In this document: piece by piece, positions 25,000 to 34,741 of the stretch | Layout of the letters: each line of letters begins with the position of its first letter | How positions within the stretch are numbered: position 1 is the stretch's first letter | Source: Acidobacteriota bacterium | Lineage (GTDB): Bacteria; Acidobacteriota; Vicinamibacteria; Marinacidobacterales; Marinacidobacteraceae | Length of the DNA: 64,000 bases | Assembly (NCBI GenBank): GCA_022828085.1 | Contig: JAJEIY010000046.1 | Coordinates: 64,556 to 128,555, forward strand | Direction of reading: 5' to 3' | The notes under the pieces: model-generated | The model's database searches: none | The model's input: the letters and a program-made list of their open reading frames with translations, nothing else | Told to the model about the DNA's origin: nothing | Translations under genes and position numbers: made by a program

Positions 25000-25721
25000 G
25001 ACGCGGGATCCTGATCCGGCTGGGAGGCGGCGCCCACCTCGGCCACCGCCGCGAGGAATACCTCCTCCGCCTGGGCCCCCAGCACCGAGGTTCCCTGCCC
25101 CACGAGTCCGGCTCCGTCTTCCAGCGGTTCGACGACGGTCAGCGGCACGGAAGAAACGGCATAGGTCCGGGCCAGATCCGGGAATTCCTGGACCATCACG
25201 ATGTCGGTCGTCACCTCGGGGCTTGCCACCGCGAACTGGACGGCCAGACTGGCCGCCGGAGCGCACCAGGGTCAGGTGGGGGTCGTGAAGACCTTGACGT
25301 GGACCGGACGCCGGAGCGCCGACAATTGTTCGGCCGCGTCCTCGGAAAGGGTCAGCGGCGCTCCGGACACCCAGGTTGCCGCGGTGATCAGCGAACCGAA
25401 TTCGTGGCCGTCCGGCAACCCCAGGAAACGGACCCGCCCCTTGGCGGCGCCGTTGAGTTCGATCGCCGGCAGGCGGACAATCCCCGCGTCGCGCGCGGCA
25501 TCCGGCGCCTGGTCCACATCCCGTACCGCGACGGTAAATCGGTCCGACAGCTCTTCCACCTCCCGCAGCAGGGCTTCGGTCGTCTGACAGGTCTGGCAGG
25601 GTGTCCGGCCCGGTACCACGAGAGCGCTTTCCGGCCGCGAGTAGACAGTGGCGGAGACGGGGCCGGCGAGATCCTCGAAGTGTTTCCGGACCGCCGTGCG
25701 ATCCGCTTCGCGAAGCAGCAC
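24996..25721 (-). CDS. Protein disulfide oxidoreductase-like double thioredoxin-fold protein, candidate selenoprotein (in-frame TGA at 25272-25274)
   Basis: First half RTPCQTCQTTEALLREVEELSDRF and VRFLGLPDGHEFGSLI; second half VHVKVFTTPT-U-PWCAPAASLAVQFAVASPEVTTDIVMVQEFPDLARTYAVSSVPLTVV; both halves in the same frame. Confidence 0.7.
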
Positions 25722-25815
25722 GAGGCATAAGGATACCCCGCCCGCGACACGGCTTCGCCGGTCCCCCTCGCCGTGACGCACCGGTAGAATCGGAAACCGT
25801 TCACCAAGGCGGAGG

Positions 25816-26133
25816 TTGGTTATGGCGAGGCGCGCTCCGAAACTCATGACCCGCCGGCGGCTGCTCGGCAGCGCCGCCGCGGCGCCGTTGATCCTCACGG
25901 GGTGCGAGACCGGGCCGGACCCGGGCGCCGGCCCGACCGTCACCGCGTTGGGATACGCGAACAGTCTGCTCGACCACCCGCTGCCCGCGGATCGTCTGTC
26001 CACGATTCTCCCGGCGGTGCGCATGAATCACGCCTTCTTCCGCGCGGTTCGGGAACTGGAGATCCCGGATCTGGTCGAGCCCGCCGTGACGTTCGTCGCC
26101 CGTGGATCGGGCGCGGCGGATTCCGGGGAGTGA
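25816..26133 (+). CDS. Short Tat-signal-like secreted protein
   Basis: MTRRRLLGSAAAAPLILTGCE. Confidence 0.5.
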   Translation: MVMARRAPKLMTRRRLLGSAAAAPLILTGCETGPDPGAGPTVTALGYANSLLDHPLPADRLSTILPAVRMNHAFFRAVRELEIPDLVEPAVTFVARGSGAADSGE

Positions 26134-26137
26134 TCCG

Positions 26138-27562
26138 ATGATCCCGGAACTCTGCCAGCTCAGCGGCCGCGCGCTCTCCGAGCGCATCCGCAACCGGGAG
26201 CTCTCGCCCGTCGAGGTCGTGGACACCCACCTCGCCCACATCGAGGCCGTGGATCCGACCATCAACTCCTTCATCACGGTCACCGCCGGCCATGCCCGCG
26301 AGAGCGCGCGGGAGGCGGAGGCCGAGATCGCGGCCGGCGACTGGCGCGGACCCCTGCACGGGATCCCCTACGCCCCGAAGGACATCCTCGCGACCGCCGG
26401 CATCCTCACCACGAACGGCTCGAAAGCCACCGCGGACTGGGTCCCGGACTACGAGTCCACGATCACCGCGCGACTGAATGCGGCGGGCGCCATCCTGGTC
26501 GGCAAGCTGAATCTCCTCGAGTTCGCGATGGGCAGCGGGGTGCTCTCCGGATTTGGCCCGGCGCGCAATCCCTGGGCGACCGACTACACACCCTCCGGGT
26601 CCTCCTCGGGTTCCGGCGCCGCCCTGGCCGCCCGCCTGGTTCCGCTCTCGATCGGGACCGACACCGGCGGATCCATTCGGGGACCCGCAGCCGCCTGCGG
26701 CATCGTCGGTCTCAAGCAGACCTACGGCCGGATCAGCCGGTTCGGAGTCACCACGCTCAGTTGGACGCTCGACCACGCGGGGCCCATGACGCGCACCGCC
26801 TGGGACGCCGCGGCGATGCTCGGCGCGATCGCCGGCGCCGATTCCCGGGACCCGACGGCGGCCGACGTGGCGGTTCCGGACTATCTCGCGGGGCTCACGC
26901 CCGAGGTCTCCGGTCTCCGCATCGGCGTACCGGTCTCGGGGTTCTTCGAGGGTGCGACCGAGGAGGCGCAGCAGGCGGTCCACACCGCCATTTCGCTCCT
27001 CACGGCGGACGGGGCCGAAATCGTGGAGGTCGAAGTGCCCCATGCCCACCTGGCCGGGGGCGCCGGTTGGATCGTCGCCATGGCGGAGGCCACGACGTTT
27101 CACGAAAAACGCCTTGCCGAGCAGCCCGAGGATCTCGATCCGCTGGTGCGCGAACGGCTGGAGGTGGCCAGGTTCTATCCCGCCACCGACTACATCAAGG
27201 CCCTTCGGTTGCGCACCATCCTGCAGCAGGAGATGGCCGGGGTCTTCCGCAACTGCGACGTGATGATCGTTCCCAGTTCCCTTTCTCCGGCCGATCCGCT
27301 CCGGTCGGAGGCGGCCGCCTCGAGCGATGTCCGCGCCGGGACCGATCCCGACGAACTGGACAGCCGTCCGGGGAACACCTTCATCGGCAACATGACCGGC
27401 TACCCGGGCCTCACGATGGGGTGCGGGTTCACGTCGGAGGCGCCCAAGCGGCCCCTCGCCCTCCAGATCTACGGGCCGCCGTTCTCGGAGGGCCGGCTGC
27501 TCCAGGTCGCCCACGCCTATCAGGAGAGAACGGTCTGGCACGAGGAGCTGCCGCCCGTCTAA
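26138..27562 (+). CDS. Amidase signature family protein
   Basis: PSGSSSGSGAALAARLVPLSIGTDTGGSIRGPAAACGIVGLKQTYGRIS. Confidence 0.93.
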   Translation: MIPELCQLSGRALSERIRNRELSPVEVVDTHLAHIEAVDPTINSFITVTAGHARESAREAEAEIAAGDWRGPLHGIPYAPKDILATAGILTTNGSKATADWVPDYESTITARLNAAGAILVGKLNLLEFAMGSGVLSGFGPARNPWATDYTPSGSSSGSGAALAARLVPLSIGTDTGGSIRGPAAACGIVGLKQTYGRISRFGVTTLSWTLDHAGPMTRTAWDAAAMLGAIAGADSRDPTAADVAVPDYLAGLTPEVSGLRIGVPVSGFFEGATEEAQQAVHTAISLLTADGAEIVEVEVPHAHLAGGAGWIVAMAEATTFHEKRLAEQPEDLDPLVRERLEVARFYPATDYIKALRLRTILQQEMAGVFRNCDVMIVPSSLSPADPLRSEAAASSDVRAGTDPDELDSRPGNTFIGNMTGYPGLTMGCGFTSEAPKRPLALQIYGPPFSEGRLLQVAHAYQERTVWHEELPPV

Positions 27563-27583
27563 CCGCCGGCGGGAAGCTCGGAG

Positions 27584-27639
27584 TGCCGGCCTCAGGCCGG
27601 CATCGCGGCCGCAGGCCGCGAAACCGCGTCCCGGGTTTC
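27584..27639. terminator. Three consecutive hairpins between convergent genes
   Basis: tgccggcc-tca-ggccggca; cgcggcc-gca-ggccgcg; gaaacc..ggtttc. Confidence 0.5.
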
Positions 27640-27675
27640 CATCTCACCGCAAGTCCGCGGTGTGGCGGGAACCGG

Positions 27676-28515
27676 CTATCGGATGATTTCGCAGCCCGCG
27701 CTGGTGCACGAGGCGACCGGGTCGCCGGAACACGCGCCGCCCAGGAACACGAGATCGAGACTCTCTTCCGCGTCCTCCTCGAACCACTCCTCGCCGGACC
27801 AGTTCACGTCCAGCTCGTGCACGATCGCCGCGGATTCGGTGCGGACGCTCCACCGATTGATTCCGAACGCCGACACGGATTCCGCGATCCGCCCGTAGGT
27901 GCCGAGATCGAAATAGGGCCCGAGGATCTCCAGCCGGGCGCCCGCGCCGCCCGCGCCGATCTCGAAGTGCAGGGTGGTCGCGAGCATGTTCGCCACGTCC
28001 TCGTCCGGAGACTCCTCCTCCCGCCAGGGAAGCCCGATGACGGTGATGCCCGGACAGGGCGAGGCGCCCGCCTCGAGGATCGAGATCTCGATGGGATCAC
28101 CCAGATCGGCCGGCCCGCCGGAAAAGGCGAAGGCGAGCGGCAGGACTTCGGCGCCCTCGGTGAAGAAGAGGTCGGCCAGGGCGGAAACATCAAAGCTCGC
28201 CTCGCCGGCGAGACCCTGGCCCGCCGGGATCTCGACGGAATCCACCCCGAGCTCGTAGTCGGCTTCCGAGGCGACGTCGTGGGAGGCGCTGAGACGAACC
28301 TGGACCGGACCGGGTAGCTCCCGAACCTCATATTGCACGCTCACGGCGAGGGTCTCCCCCTCGCGGACCTCGAGCGCCGTCTCCGCGAACGAAATCCCGA
28401 ACGCCGGAGGCGGGGGAGGAGGAGGCGGCGGCGCGACGGGGGCGCTCTCGCCTCCGCCGCAGGCGAAGAACGCCGGCCCGGCCAGCAGGGCGACGAGCGT
28501 GATGCTGCGGGTCAT
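27676..28515 (-). CDS. Secreted lipoprotein, Pro-linker plus Calx-beta/Ig-like region
   Basis: FFACGGGESAPVAPPPPPPPPP then FAETALEVREGETLAVSVQYEV. Confidence 0.6.
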   Translation of the reverse strand: MTRSITLVALLAGPAFFACGGGESAPVAPPPPPPPPPAFGISFAETALEVREGETLAVSVQYEVRELPGPVQVRLSASHDVASEADYELGVDSVEIPAGQGLAGEASFDVSALADLFFTEGAEVLPLAFAFSGGPADLGDPIEISILEAGASPCPGITVIGLPWREEESPDEDVANMLATTLHFEIGAGGAGARLEILGPYFDLGTYGRIAESVSAFGINRWSVRTESAAIVHELDVNWSGEEWFEEDAEESLDLVFLGGACSGDPVASCTSAGCEIIR

Positions 28516-29627
28516 TCGCGCCGGAAGGGGGACGCCTCGCGTCCCGCCCGCAGGGAAATCGGAGGAACCCGGGTCACCTGGCCCGCCGCGACTCGCACCG
28601 GTTCCAGCAGGTACTGGTCGGTCGAGCCGAGCGTGGCTCCCCGGTCGACCAGTGACGAGTTCCCGCTGATGTCGCCCATGGCGCCGGCGGCCAGCAGGTA
28701 GCCCCCGGGCGAGAGTCCCTCGATGGCGAAGAAGCCCTCGCCGTTCGTGAACGTGTTGGCCGAGGCGACGACCTCCTCGCCGGAAATCAGCGTCGCGAAC
28801 ACCGGGACGTAGCGGGCGGGCCGGCCGTCCACGGTCACCTGCCCCGTAATGCTGCCGACCCGGTCCAGCCAGCCGGGCGCGGGCCGGAGCAGCGAAGCGC
28901 CGATGCGGTCGTCCGGGGTCAGCGCGGGCTCGGGCAGGTAGCCGTAGGACATCACCGGATCCGCGTCCCAGAGGGCGGGCCGAAAGGCGTGACGCCATCC
29001 CCAGGTGTCCCACGTCGGAAACAACGCTGAGTGCGCGAGGCCGAGGCAGTGACCGAACTCGTGAATCAGGACCTCCAGGGCCCGGCCCTCGAGGTCCTGG
29101 GTGTGCCGCGGATTCAGAGACACGTCGCACTCCACGATCACGCCGTTCCGGTCCCAGATATGGGCATAGGACGCCCCGTGACCGAACGGGTGCATGCGGA
29201 TGGCGTTGACGTGGTCGCGTTCCGCATGCAGTTCGCCGCCCACCCCGGTCACGGCCCAGTGGATGTCCGTACTGGCGGGCGCCGACCAGTAGGCGAGCGC
29301 CTTCCGGGCGAATGGGATCACGCCTGCCGGACTCGCGAACGGCGGCTCCTGCTCTTCCCCGCGAGCATCCTCCCAGGGCTCCGTCCATCCCGGTGAATCG
29401 GCAACGACAAACTGCAACGTCCTTCCCGGCCCCCACACCGCCGGGTCCCAGCGGGCGGCATCCGCTGCGACCGGCAGGGGCGAATCGTCCACGGTTCGCC
29501 AGTAGAACCGGTAGCCGAAGGCGTCGCCACCCGGAACGAACACCGCGGCAAGCGCCACGAGGGTCGCCGTGGCGACGGGCCGGCTGCCGCGAACGGCGGC
29601 TCGGGGGGGACGGTGAACCGGCGGCAC
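28512..29627 (-). CDS. Matrixin-like zinc metallopeptidase, secreted
   Basis: HEFGHCLGLAHSALFPT zinc motif; start uncertain. Confidence 0.7.
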   Translation of the reverse strand: MPPVHRPPRAAVRGSRPVATATLVALAAVFVPGGDAFGYRFYWRTVDDSPLPVAADAARWDPAVWGPGRTLQFVVADSPGWTEPWEDARGEEQEPPFASPAGVIPFARKALAYWSAPASTDIHWAVTGVGGELHAERDHVNAIRMHPFGHGASYAHIWDRNGVIVECDVSLNPRHTQDLEGRALEVLIHEFGHCLGLAHSALFPTWDTWGWRHAFRPALWDADPVMSYGYLPEPALTPDDRIGASLLRPAPGWLDRVGSITGQVTVDGRPARYVPVFATLISGEEVVASANTFTNGEGFFAIEGLSPGGYLLAAGAMGDISGNSSLVDRGATLGSTDQYLLEPVRVAAGQVTRVPPISLRAGREASPFRRE

Positions 29628-29743
29628 GACGAACTCGGAGCTGCCGGAATCTTGACACCCTTCCGCTCGCCTGGGGAAGACGGCGAGACGCAGGGTCGGT
29701 CGCCGGCTGGCGCGCGGCCGGACGGGATGGATATGCTTGAAGC

Positions 29744-30346
29744 ATGCGCGGAGTCGAGACACCAAGCGCCCGGGCCGGCAGGATCGCCGCCCTCCCGCTG
29801 CTGGTTGCCGGAAGCCTCCTGACGGCCGGGGCGTCCGCAGTGGCGCAGCGCGGCCCGTCGCCGGAGAACGAGCGGTTCCGGAATCCCTACGCCTGGCCGG
29901 GGCTTGCCGAACTGGTCGAGAACTCGGACACGATCGTCGCCGGCGAGGTGCTCGACACGCGTTCCGCGTGGACGGCCGACCGGCGCGAGATCTTCACCAC
30001 CGTGACCCTTCGCACGGAACGCCGCTTCAAGGGCGGCGGCCGGAATCTGGTGCGCTTCCGGGTGCCGGGCGGCACCGTCGGGGACACCCGGATGACCGCG
30101 ACCCACTCGGCGCAGTTCATGGTGGGAGAAAGGGCGCTCGTGTTCCTCACCGGAGAGAGCGGGCGGCTTCCCCGCGTGACGTCCGGCGAGGCGGGGAAGC
30201 GGCACCTCCGCACCGGCGAGGACGGTAGCGACCGCATCCTTCCGGGATTCGCTCTGGTGGAATCGGACCCGGGACGCACAGGGTTCGACACGCTCGACGA
30301 CCTGGCCGCCGCCCTCTCCGGCCCGCTGACCGCACTGTCCCGTTAG
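29744..30346 (+). CDS. Secreted hypothetical protein
   Basis: Signal peptide; VENSDTIVAGEVLDTRSAWTADRREIFTTVTL. Confidence 0.6.
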   Translation: MRGVETPSARAGRIAALPLLVAGSLLTAGASAVAQRGPSPENERFRNPYAWPGLAELVENSDTIVAGEVLDTRSAWTADRREIFTTVTLRTERRFKGGGRNLVRFRVPGGTVGDTRMTATHSAQFMVGERALVFLTGESGRLPRVTSGEAGKRHLRTGEDGSDRILPGFALVESDPGRTGFDTLDDLAAALSGPLTALSR

Positions 30347-30370
30347 TCCGGGCGCGATAATCGCCGCCTG

Positions 30371-31354
30371 ATGTTCTCCGCACGCCGCCACGCCGCCGTC
30401 TCTCGCGCTCTTCTGGGCCTGTCCATTCCGCTGCTCGCCGCCGGCGGGTGCGGCGGAGGCGGCGACGGCGCCCCGCCCGCGTTTCTCAGCCTGGGGACCG
30501 CACCTCCCGGCGGAGCATTCTTCGTGGTCGGCGGAGCCCTGGCTGAAGTGCTCGGGGAGGCGGGCCTCCGGGTCACTCCCGAAGCGACCAAGGGGTCGGG
30601 AGAGAACATCCGCCGCCTGGCTTCCGGCGAACTCGATTTCGCAGTCTCGAATTCCGCCGTGACGTATTTCGCGGCCCGGGGTGAGGACGGCTGGGGCCGG
30701 GCGTATCCGGTGCAGGCCGTCATGACGCTGGCGCCCAACGTGGCGACCTTCGTGTCTCCCCGCCGGCACGAAGTGAACCGGATCCAGGATCTCGCCGGGA
30801 GGCGGGTCGTCGTCGGGGTGGCCGGCGCCGGCTTCGAGCACTTCATCCGGCCGATCGTGGAGGCGCACGGGGTTACCTACGAGGACTTCATCCCCCTGTA
30901 CAACACCCAGGCGGGCGCCGTGGACATGCTGAGCGACGACTCGGCGGCGGCCGCCTTCCTGGGAGGCGCGGTTCCCACCGCTTCCATCGTCCAGGCGACC
31001 GCCGGGATGGACACCTTGCTCGTTCCGTTGGACCCGGAGATTCGCAGCCGGCTGCCCGAGCAGTATCCGTTCTACCGGGAGGCGGTCATTCCTGCGGGGA
31101 CCTACCGGGGCCAGGACGAGGACTATCTCGGGCTCGACGTCGGCTCGATGCACCTCATCACGCGGGCGGACGCCGATGAGGAGACCGTCTACCAGGCGAC
31201 CCGTGCGCTCTGGGAACGGCGTGAGTCCGTCGTCGAGAAGCACCCGGCCGGGCGGGCGATCAACGAGAACAACGCCTCCCGCCACACCGGCGTCGCCTTC
31301 CATCCCGGCGCCGTGCGTTTCTACCGGGAAGCCGGAATCTGGGCGGATCCCTGA
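30371..31354 (+). CDS. TAXI-family TRAP transporter solute-binding protein
   Basis: LSLGTAPPGGAFFVVGGALAEVL...VTPEATKGSGENIRRLASGELDFAVSNS. Confidence 0.9.
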   Translation: MFSARRHAAVSRALLGLSIPLLAAGGCGGGGDGAPPAFLSLGTAPPGGAFFVVGGALAEVLGEAGLRVTPEATKGSGENIRRLASGELDFAVSNSAVTYFAARGEDGWGRAYPVQAVMTLAPNVATFVSPRRHEVNRIQDLAGRRVVVGVAGAGFEHFIRPIVEAHGVTYEDFIPLYNTQAGAVDMLSDDSAAAAFLGGAVPTASIVQATAGMDTLLVPLDPEIRSRLPEQYPFYREAVIPAGTYRGQDEDYLGLDVGSMHLITRADADEETVYQATRALWERRESVVEKHPAGRAINENNASRHTGVAFHPGAVRFYREAGIWADP

Positions 31355-31378
31355 CCGAACTCCGGACGCGCCGCCGCG

Positions 31379-33307
31379 GTGAGTGAATCGGTCCCGCGGG
31401 AGCCCTCCGGCGTTCGCGGCGCTGCCGTCGCGATCCTCACGCTCCTCCTGACGGCCTTCGTTCTGGTCGAGGTCAATCGGCCGGCACTGACGCCTCAGGC
31501 CCAGTTGGCCGCCTTCGCGCTTTTCGGCCTGCCGCTCGCCTTCCTGATCCGGATGAAACCCGGCGATCCCTGGTGGCGGCGCGGGCTCGACCTCCTCGGT
31601 CTCCTTTCCGCGGTCGGGAGCTGCGCCTACGTCCTCTATTGGAGCGGCTTCGGCCCCTCGACCCTCGGTGACCGCGCCGGCGGCGAGACGGGTCTCGACA
31701 TCGCGCTCGGACTCCTCGGCCTGTTCGGCGTGCTCGCGGCCACGGCGCGGGTGATCGGGCCCGCCCTGCCGATCCTGGCGGGCCTCTTCCTCCTGTACGC
31801 GGCGATCGGCCCCCACCTTCCGGAACTCCTCTTCCCCCACCGGGGGTATTCCCTCGCCCGCATCGCCTCCCAGGGTTTCCTGCAGAGCCAGGGGGTCTTC
31901 GGGATCGCGATGAAGGTCATGTTCGCCTACGTGTTCCTGTTCGTGGTCTTCGGGGCGATGCTGCAGGCGACCGGAGCCATCCGGTTCATCACCACCTCGG
32001 CGCGCCGTCTTTTCCTCGGCACGGTGGGAGGAGCGGCCAAGGTGTCGGTGGTCGCGAACGCGATGATGGGATCGCTTTCCGGAAGCGCCGTCGCCGACGC
32101 GGCGACCACCGGCACGGTGACGATTCCCCTGATGCGGAGCACCGGTTTCACCGCCCGCGCGGCGGCCGGGATCACGGCGGCGGCCAGTTCCGGGGCGGCT
32201 CTCGTTCCGCCGGTGATGGGAGCCGCCGCCTACATGATGCTCGAACTGGTGGACCCGCCGGTGAGCTATCTCCAGGTGGTGCAGGCGGCGATCCTGCCCG
32301 CCCTCCTCTACTACGTGGCGCTGATCGCCATGGTCCATCTGCACGCCCGCCGCCACCTGGCAACGCCCGCGGCCGAGAGCGGGGTGGAAGAGCAGGGCGA
32401 GAAGGTCCCCGTGCAGGCGGGCGTCGTGTTCGGAGTCGGCCTCGTGTCGCTGGTCGTGGCCCTCATCGCCGGGCGGACCGTCTTCCGGGCGGTCAGCGTC
32501 GCCCTGCTCATCGTGGTCGTGGCCTCCCTCTGGCACCGCAGCACCCGTCCCGATCTTCGGAAGCTGCTGGATTCGCTGGGCCGTATCGCACAGGGGGCTG
32601 CTCCGCTGGTCGCGGCCGCGGGGGCCGTGGGAATCATCCTCGGAATGGTCACTCTCACGGGACTCGGCACCCGTTTTCCCGCCGCCGTCCTGTCCGTTGC
32701 CGGCGAGGGACTGCTTCCGGCCCTCCTCCTCATCATGGTGGGTTCGATCGTCCTGGGAATGGGGCTGCCGTCCGCCGTCTGCTACCTCCTGATGGCGATC
32801 CTCATCGGGCCCGTGATCGGCCAGCTCGGTGTCCCACCGCTGTCGGTCCACTTCTTCATCTTCTACTTCGGGATGATGTCCATGGTGACGCCGCCGGTCG
32901 CGCTCGCCGCCTACACCACCGCCGGAATCGCGAACACCCCCATCATTCCCGCCGCGCTCACCGCGTTCCGCTACGCGCTCGCGGGATTCGCCCTGCCCTA
33001 TTTCTTCGTGTTCCGGCCGGAGCTGTTGTTGATTCTGGACGGAAGCCGGGGTGTCCCCGGAGCGATCGTCGCCGTCATGCTGGGCAGCGCCGTCGTCCTG
33101 CTCCTCTCCGCGGGGATCGCGGGTTGGTTGTTTGGCCCGCTCACGGCCCCCGTTCGGGCCGGCGCCCTGACCGCGGCCGGGCTCCTGTTATGGCCCCCGG
33201 CGGCCGACGAACTGTTCGCCCTGGCCAACTTCCTGGGGATCGCGGCTTCCGCGGCGCTTCTCCTGTTTGCGTACCTCGGCACGCGCCGCAGCCCGGCGGC
33301 GACCTGA
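31379..33307 (+). CDS. TRAP transporter fused permease
   Basis: ~15 TM; GSLSGSAVADAATTGTVTIPLM, FFIFYFGMMSMVTPPVALAAY. Confidence 0.9.
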   Translation: MSESVPREPSGVRGAAVAILTLLLTAFVLVEVNRPALTPQAQLAAFALFGLPLAFLIRMKPGDPWWRRGLDLLGLLSAVGSCAYVLYWSGFGPSTLGDRAGGETGLDIALGLLGLFGVLAATARVIGPALPILAGLFLLYAAIGPHLPELLFPHRGYSLARIASQGFLQSQGVFGIAMKVMFAYVFLFVVFGAMLQATGAIRFITTSARRLFLGTVGGAAKVSVVANAMMGSLSGSAVADAATTGTVTIPLMRSTGFTARAAAGITAAASSGAALVPPVMGAAAYMMLELVDPPVSYLQVVQAAILPALLYYVALIAMVHLHARRHLATPAAESGVEEQGEKVPVQAGVVFGVGLVSLVVALIAGRTVFRAVSVALLIVVVASLWHRSTRPDLRKLLDSLGRIAQGAAPLVAAAGAVGIILGMVTLTGLGTRFPAAVLSVAGEGLLPALLLIMVGSIVLGMGLPSAVCYLLMAILIGPVIGQLGVPPLSVHFFIFYFGMMSMVTPPVALAAYTTAGIANTPIIPAALTAFRYALAGFALPYFFVFRPELLLILDGSRGVPGAIVAVMLGSAVVLLLSAGIAGWLFGPLTAPVRAGALTAAGLLLWPPAADELFALANFLGIAASAALLLFAYLGTRRSPAAT

Positions 33308-33329
33308 TCCCGGCGGCCCGAACGGCCGT

Positions 33330-34712
33330 TCAGTCGCCGATGCAGTAGAGCGCTTCGGCAGTCCTCAGGTAGATCCGGCCCGCGGACATCGCCATGGAAC
33401 TCAGGGTGTAGGCCTCCATGTCGTTGGTAGCGAGGATTTCAAGGGAGTCCGGACTTAGCCCCACCACCGTGGCGACCCCGTCCTCGTTGATGATGTAGAT
33501 GCGGCCTTCGGCCAGCACCGGCGAGGCGCTGTAGGTGCCGGACGGCAGCCGGGTCGGTCCGAGCAGGACCTCGCCGGTCTTGGCGTCCAGCGCGTACATC
33601 ACCCCGTTGTCGGTCACCACGTAGAAGCGCTCGCCGTCGGTGACCGGACTCGGGACGTCGGGCCCCCGGTCGAAGGACCAGATGCGGTGGGAGTCGGTGA
33701 TGTTCCCTTCCCCGCCGGTACGTAGTGCGAGCAGCGGCTTCACGCGGGTCGGGGCGTAGATGATCCCGTCCTTTACCACCGGTGACGCCACGATGCGGTA
33801 GGCGCCGTTGTTCTCCGGGTTGAGGCCGTCGGAGCGCCAGCGCTCCCGGCCGGTGTCGAGGTCGTGGCCGGTGACGACGTCGCCTCCGGTGATCACCAGC
33901 TCGAAGCGCCCGTCCACGTCGTGCACGAAGGGCGTCGTATAGGAATCCGGAGATTCCCGGATCGCGTCGGTCGGCCGCTCCACGTGCCACTCGGTCTCGC
34001 CGGTCGCCTTGTCGATGCGCAGGAGGTAGGACGGGTCGTCGGTCTTCATCCCGTGCAGCACCTGCACGTAGAGCGCGTCCTCGAACAGGAGCGGACTGCT
34101 CGCGTAGCCCCAGTTCAGTCCGAAATCGCCGTAGTCGGCCGGGATGTTGCGCGACCAGAGCTCCGTTCCGTCGAAGTCGAACGCCTTCAGGATGCCGGTC
34201 CCCGTCAGCACGAAGACATGGGCGCCGTCGGTCACCGGCGAGGGCGAGGACATGTTCTGCTTGCGGCCGCGCGTATCCCGGTCACTCAGATGCCGCTTCC
34301 AGCGCGGCGTGCCGTCGGCCTTGTCGAGCGCCCAGAGTTCGATGTGCCCGGAATAGGCGACGTTGCCGCGTCCCTCGACGGCGCCGCGCCGGCGGCGGTA
34401 ACCCTCGGAGGGGTTGGCGGGGACTCCGGCGGCGTCCTCCGGAATGGAGACGTTCAGGAAGATCGTGTCTCCCGAGATGATGGGGGTCGCGCCGCTCCAG
34501 GCGGGCATGGGCACCTTCCACACCACTCCGTTCTCGGTGTCCCATTCCACCGGCAGGCCGGTTTCCGCGCTGACCCCGTCATGCGACGGCCCCCGCCAGT
34601 GGGGCCAGTCCTCGGCGGCCAGGGTCGCGGGGAGGAGACCGGCGATCAGAAACGGCAGGAGAGTGCGAAGCGGGAATCGGACCACGGCAAAACCTCCGGA
34701 GGTGCCGTCCAT
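33330..34712 (-). CDS. PQQ-like beta-propeller secreted protein
   Basis: [24 protein letters not shown] and repeated blade motifs. Confidence 0.9.
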   Translation of the reverse strand: MDGTSGGFAVVRFPLRTLLPFLIAGLLPATLAAEDWPHWRGPSHDGVSAETGLPVEWDTENGVVWKVPMPAWSGATPIISGDTIFLNVSIPEDAAGVPANPSEGYRRRRGAVEGRGNVAYSGHIELWALDKADGTPRWKRHLSDRDTRGRKQNMSSPSPVTDGAHVFVLTGTGILKAFDFDGTELWSRNIPADYGDFGLNWGYASSPLLFEDALYVQVLHGMKTDDPSYLLRIDKATGETEWHVERPTDAIRESPDSYTTPFVHDVDGRFELVITGGDVVTGHDLDTGRERWRSDGLNPENNGAYRIVASPVVKDGIIYAPTRVKPLLALRTGGEGNITDSHRIWSFDRGPDVPSPVTDGERFYVVTDNGVMYALDAKTGEVLLGPTRLPSGTYSASPVLAEGRIYIINEDGVATVVGLSPDSLEILATNDMEAYTLSSMAMSAGRIYLRTAEALYCIGD

Positions 34713-34741
34713 TGTAGAAGCGCGCGCCGGGCGGAGTGAAA

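Noticed and set aside
25272-25274. TGA read as an ordinary stop ending a truncated gene plus a separate 77-aa ORF (24996-25229)
   Set aside because: Both halves are in the same frame, align continuously with the two-domain PDO layout, and the first codons after the TGA (PWCAPAASLAVQF) are the expected active-site helix; kept as a Sec candidate, with a C-to-A mutation as the alternative.
28393-28450. Poly-proline/GC-rich tract
   Set aside because: Simple Pro linker after a lipobox in a secreted protein; common and not informative.
29318-32851. 1177-aa minus-strand ORF
   Set aside because: GC-driven shadow ORF antisense to the well-supported TAXI-binding protein and TRAP permease; only its far 5'-distal portion coincides with the metalloprotease frame region, and composition is Arg/Gly/His-rich noise.
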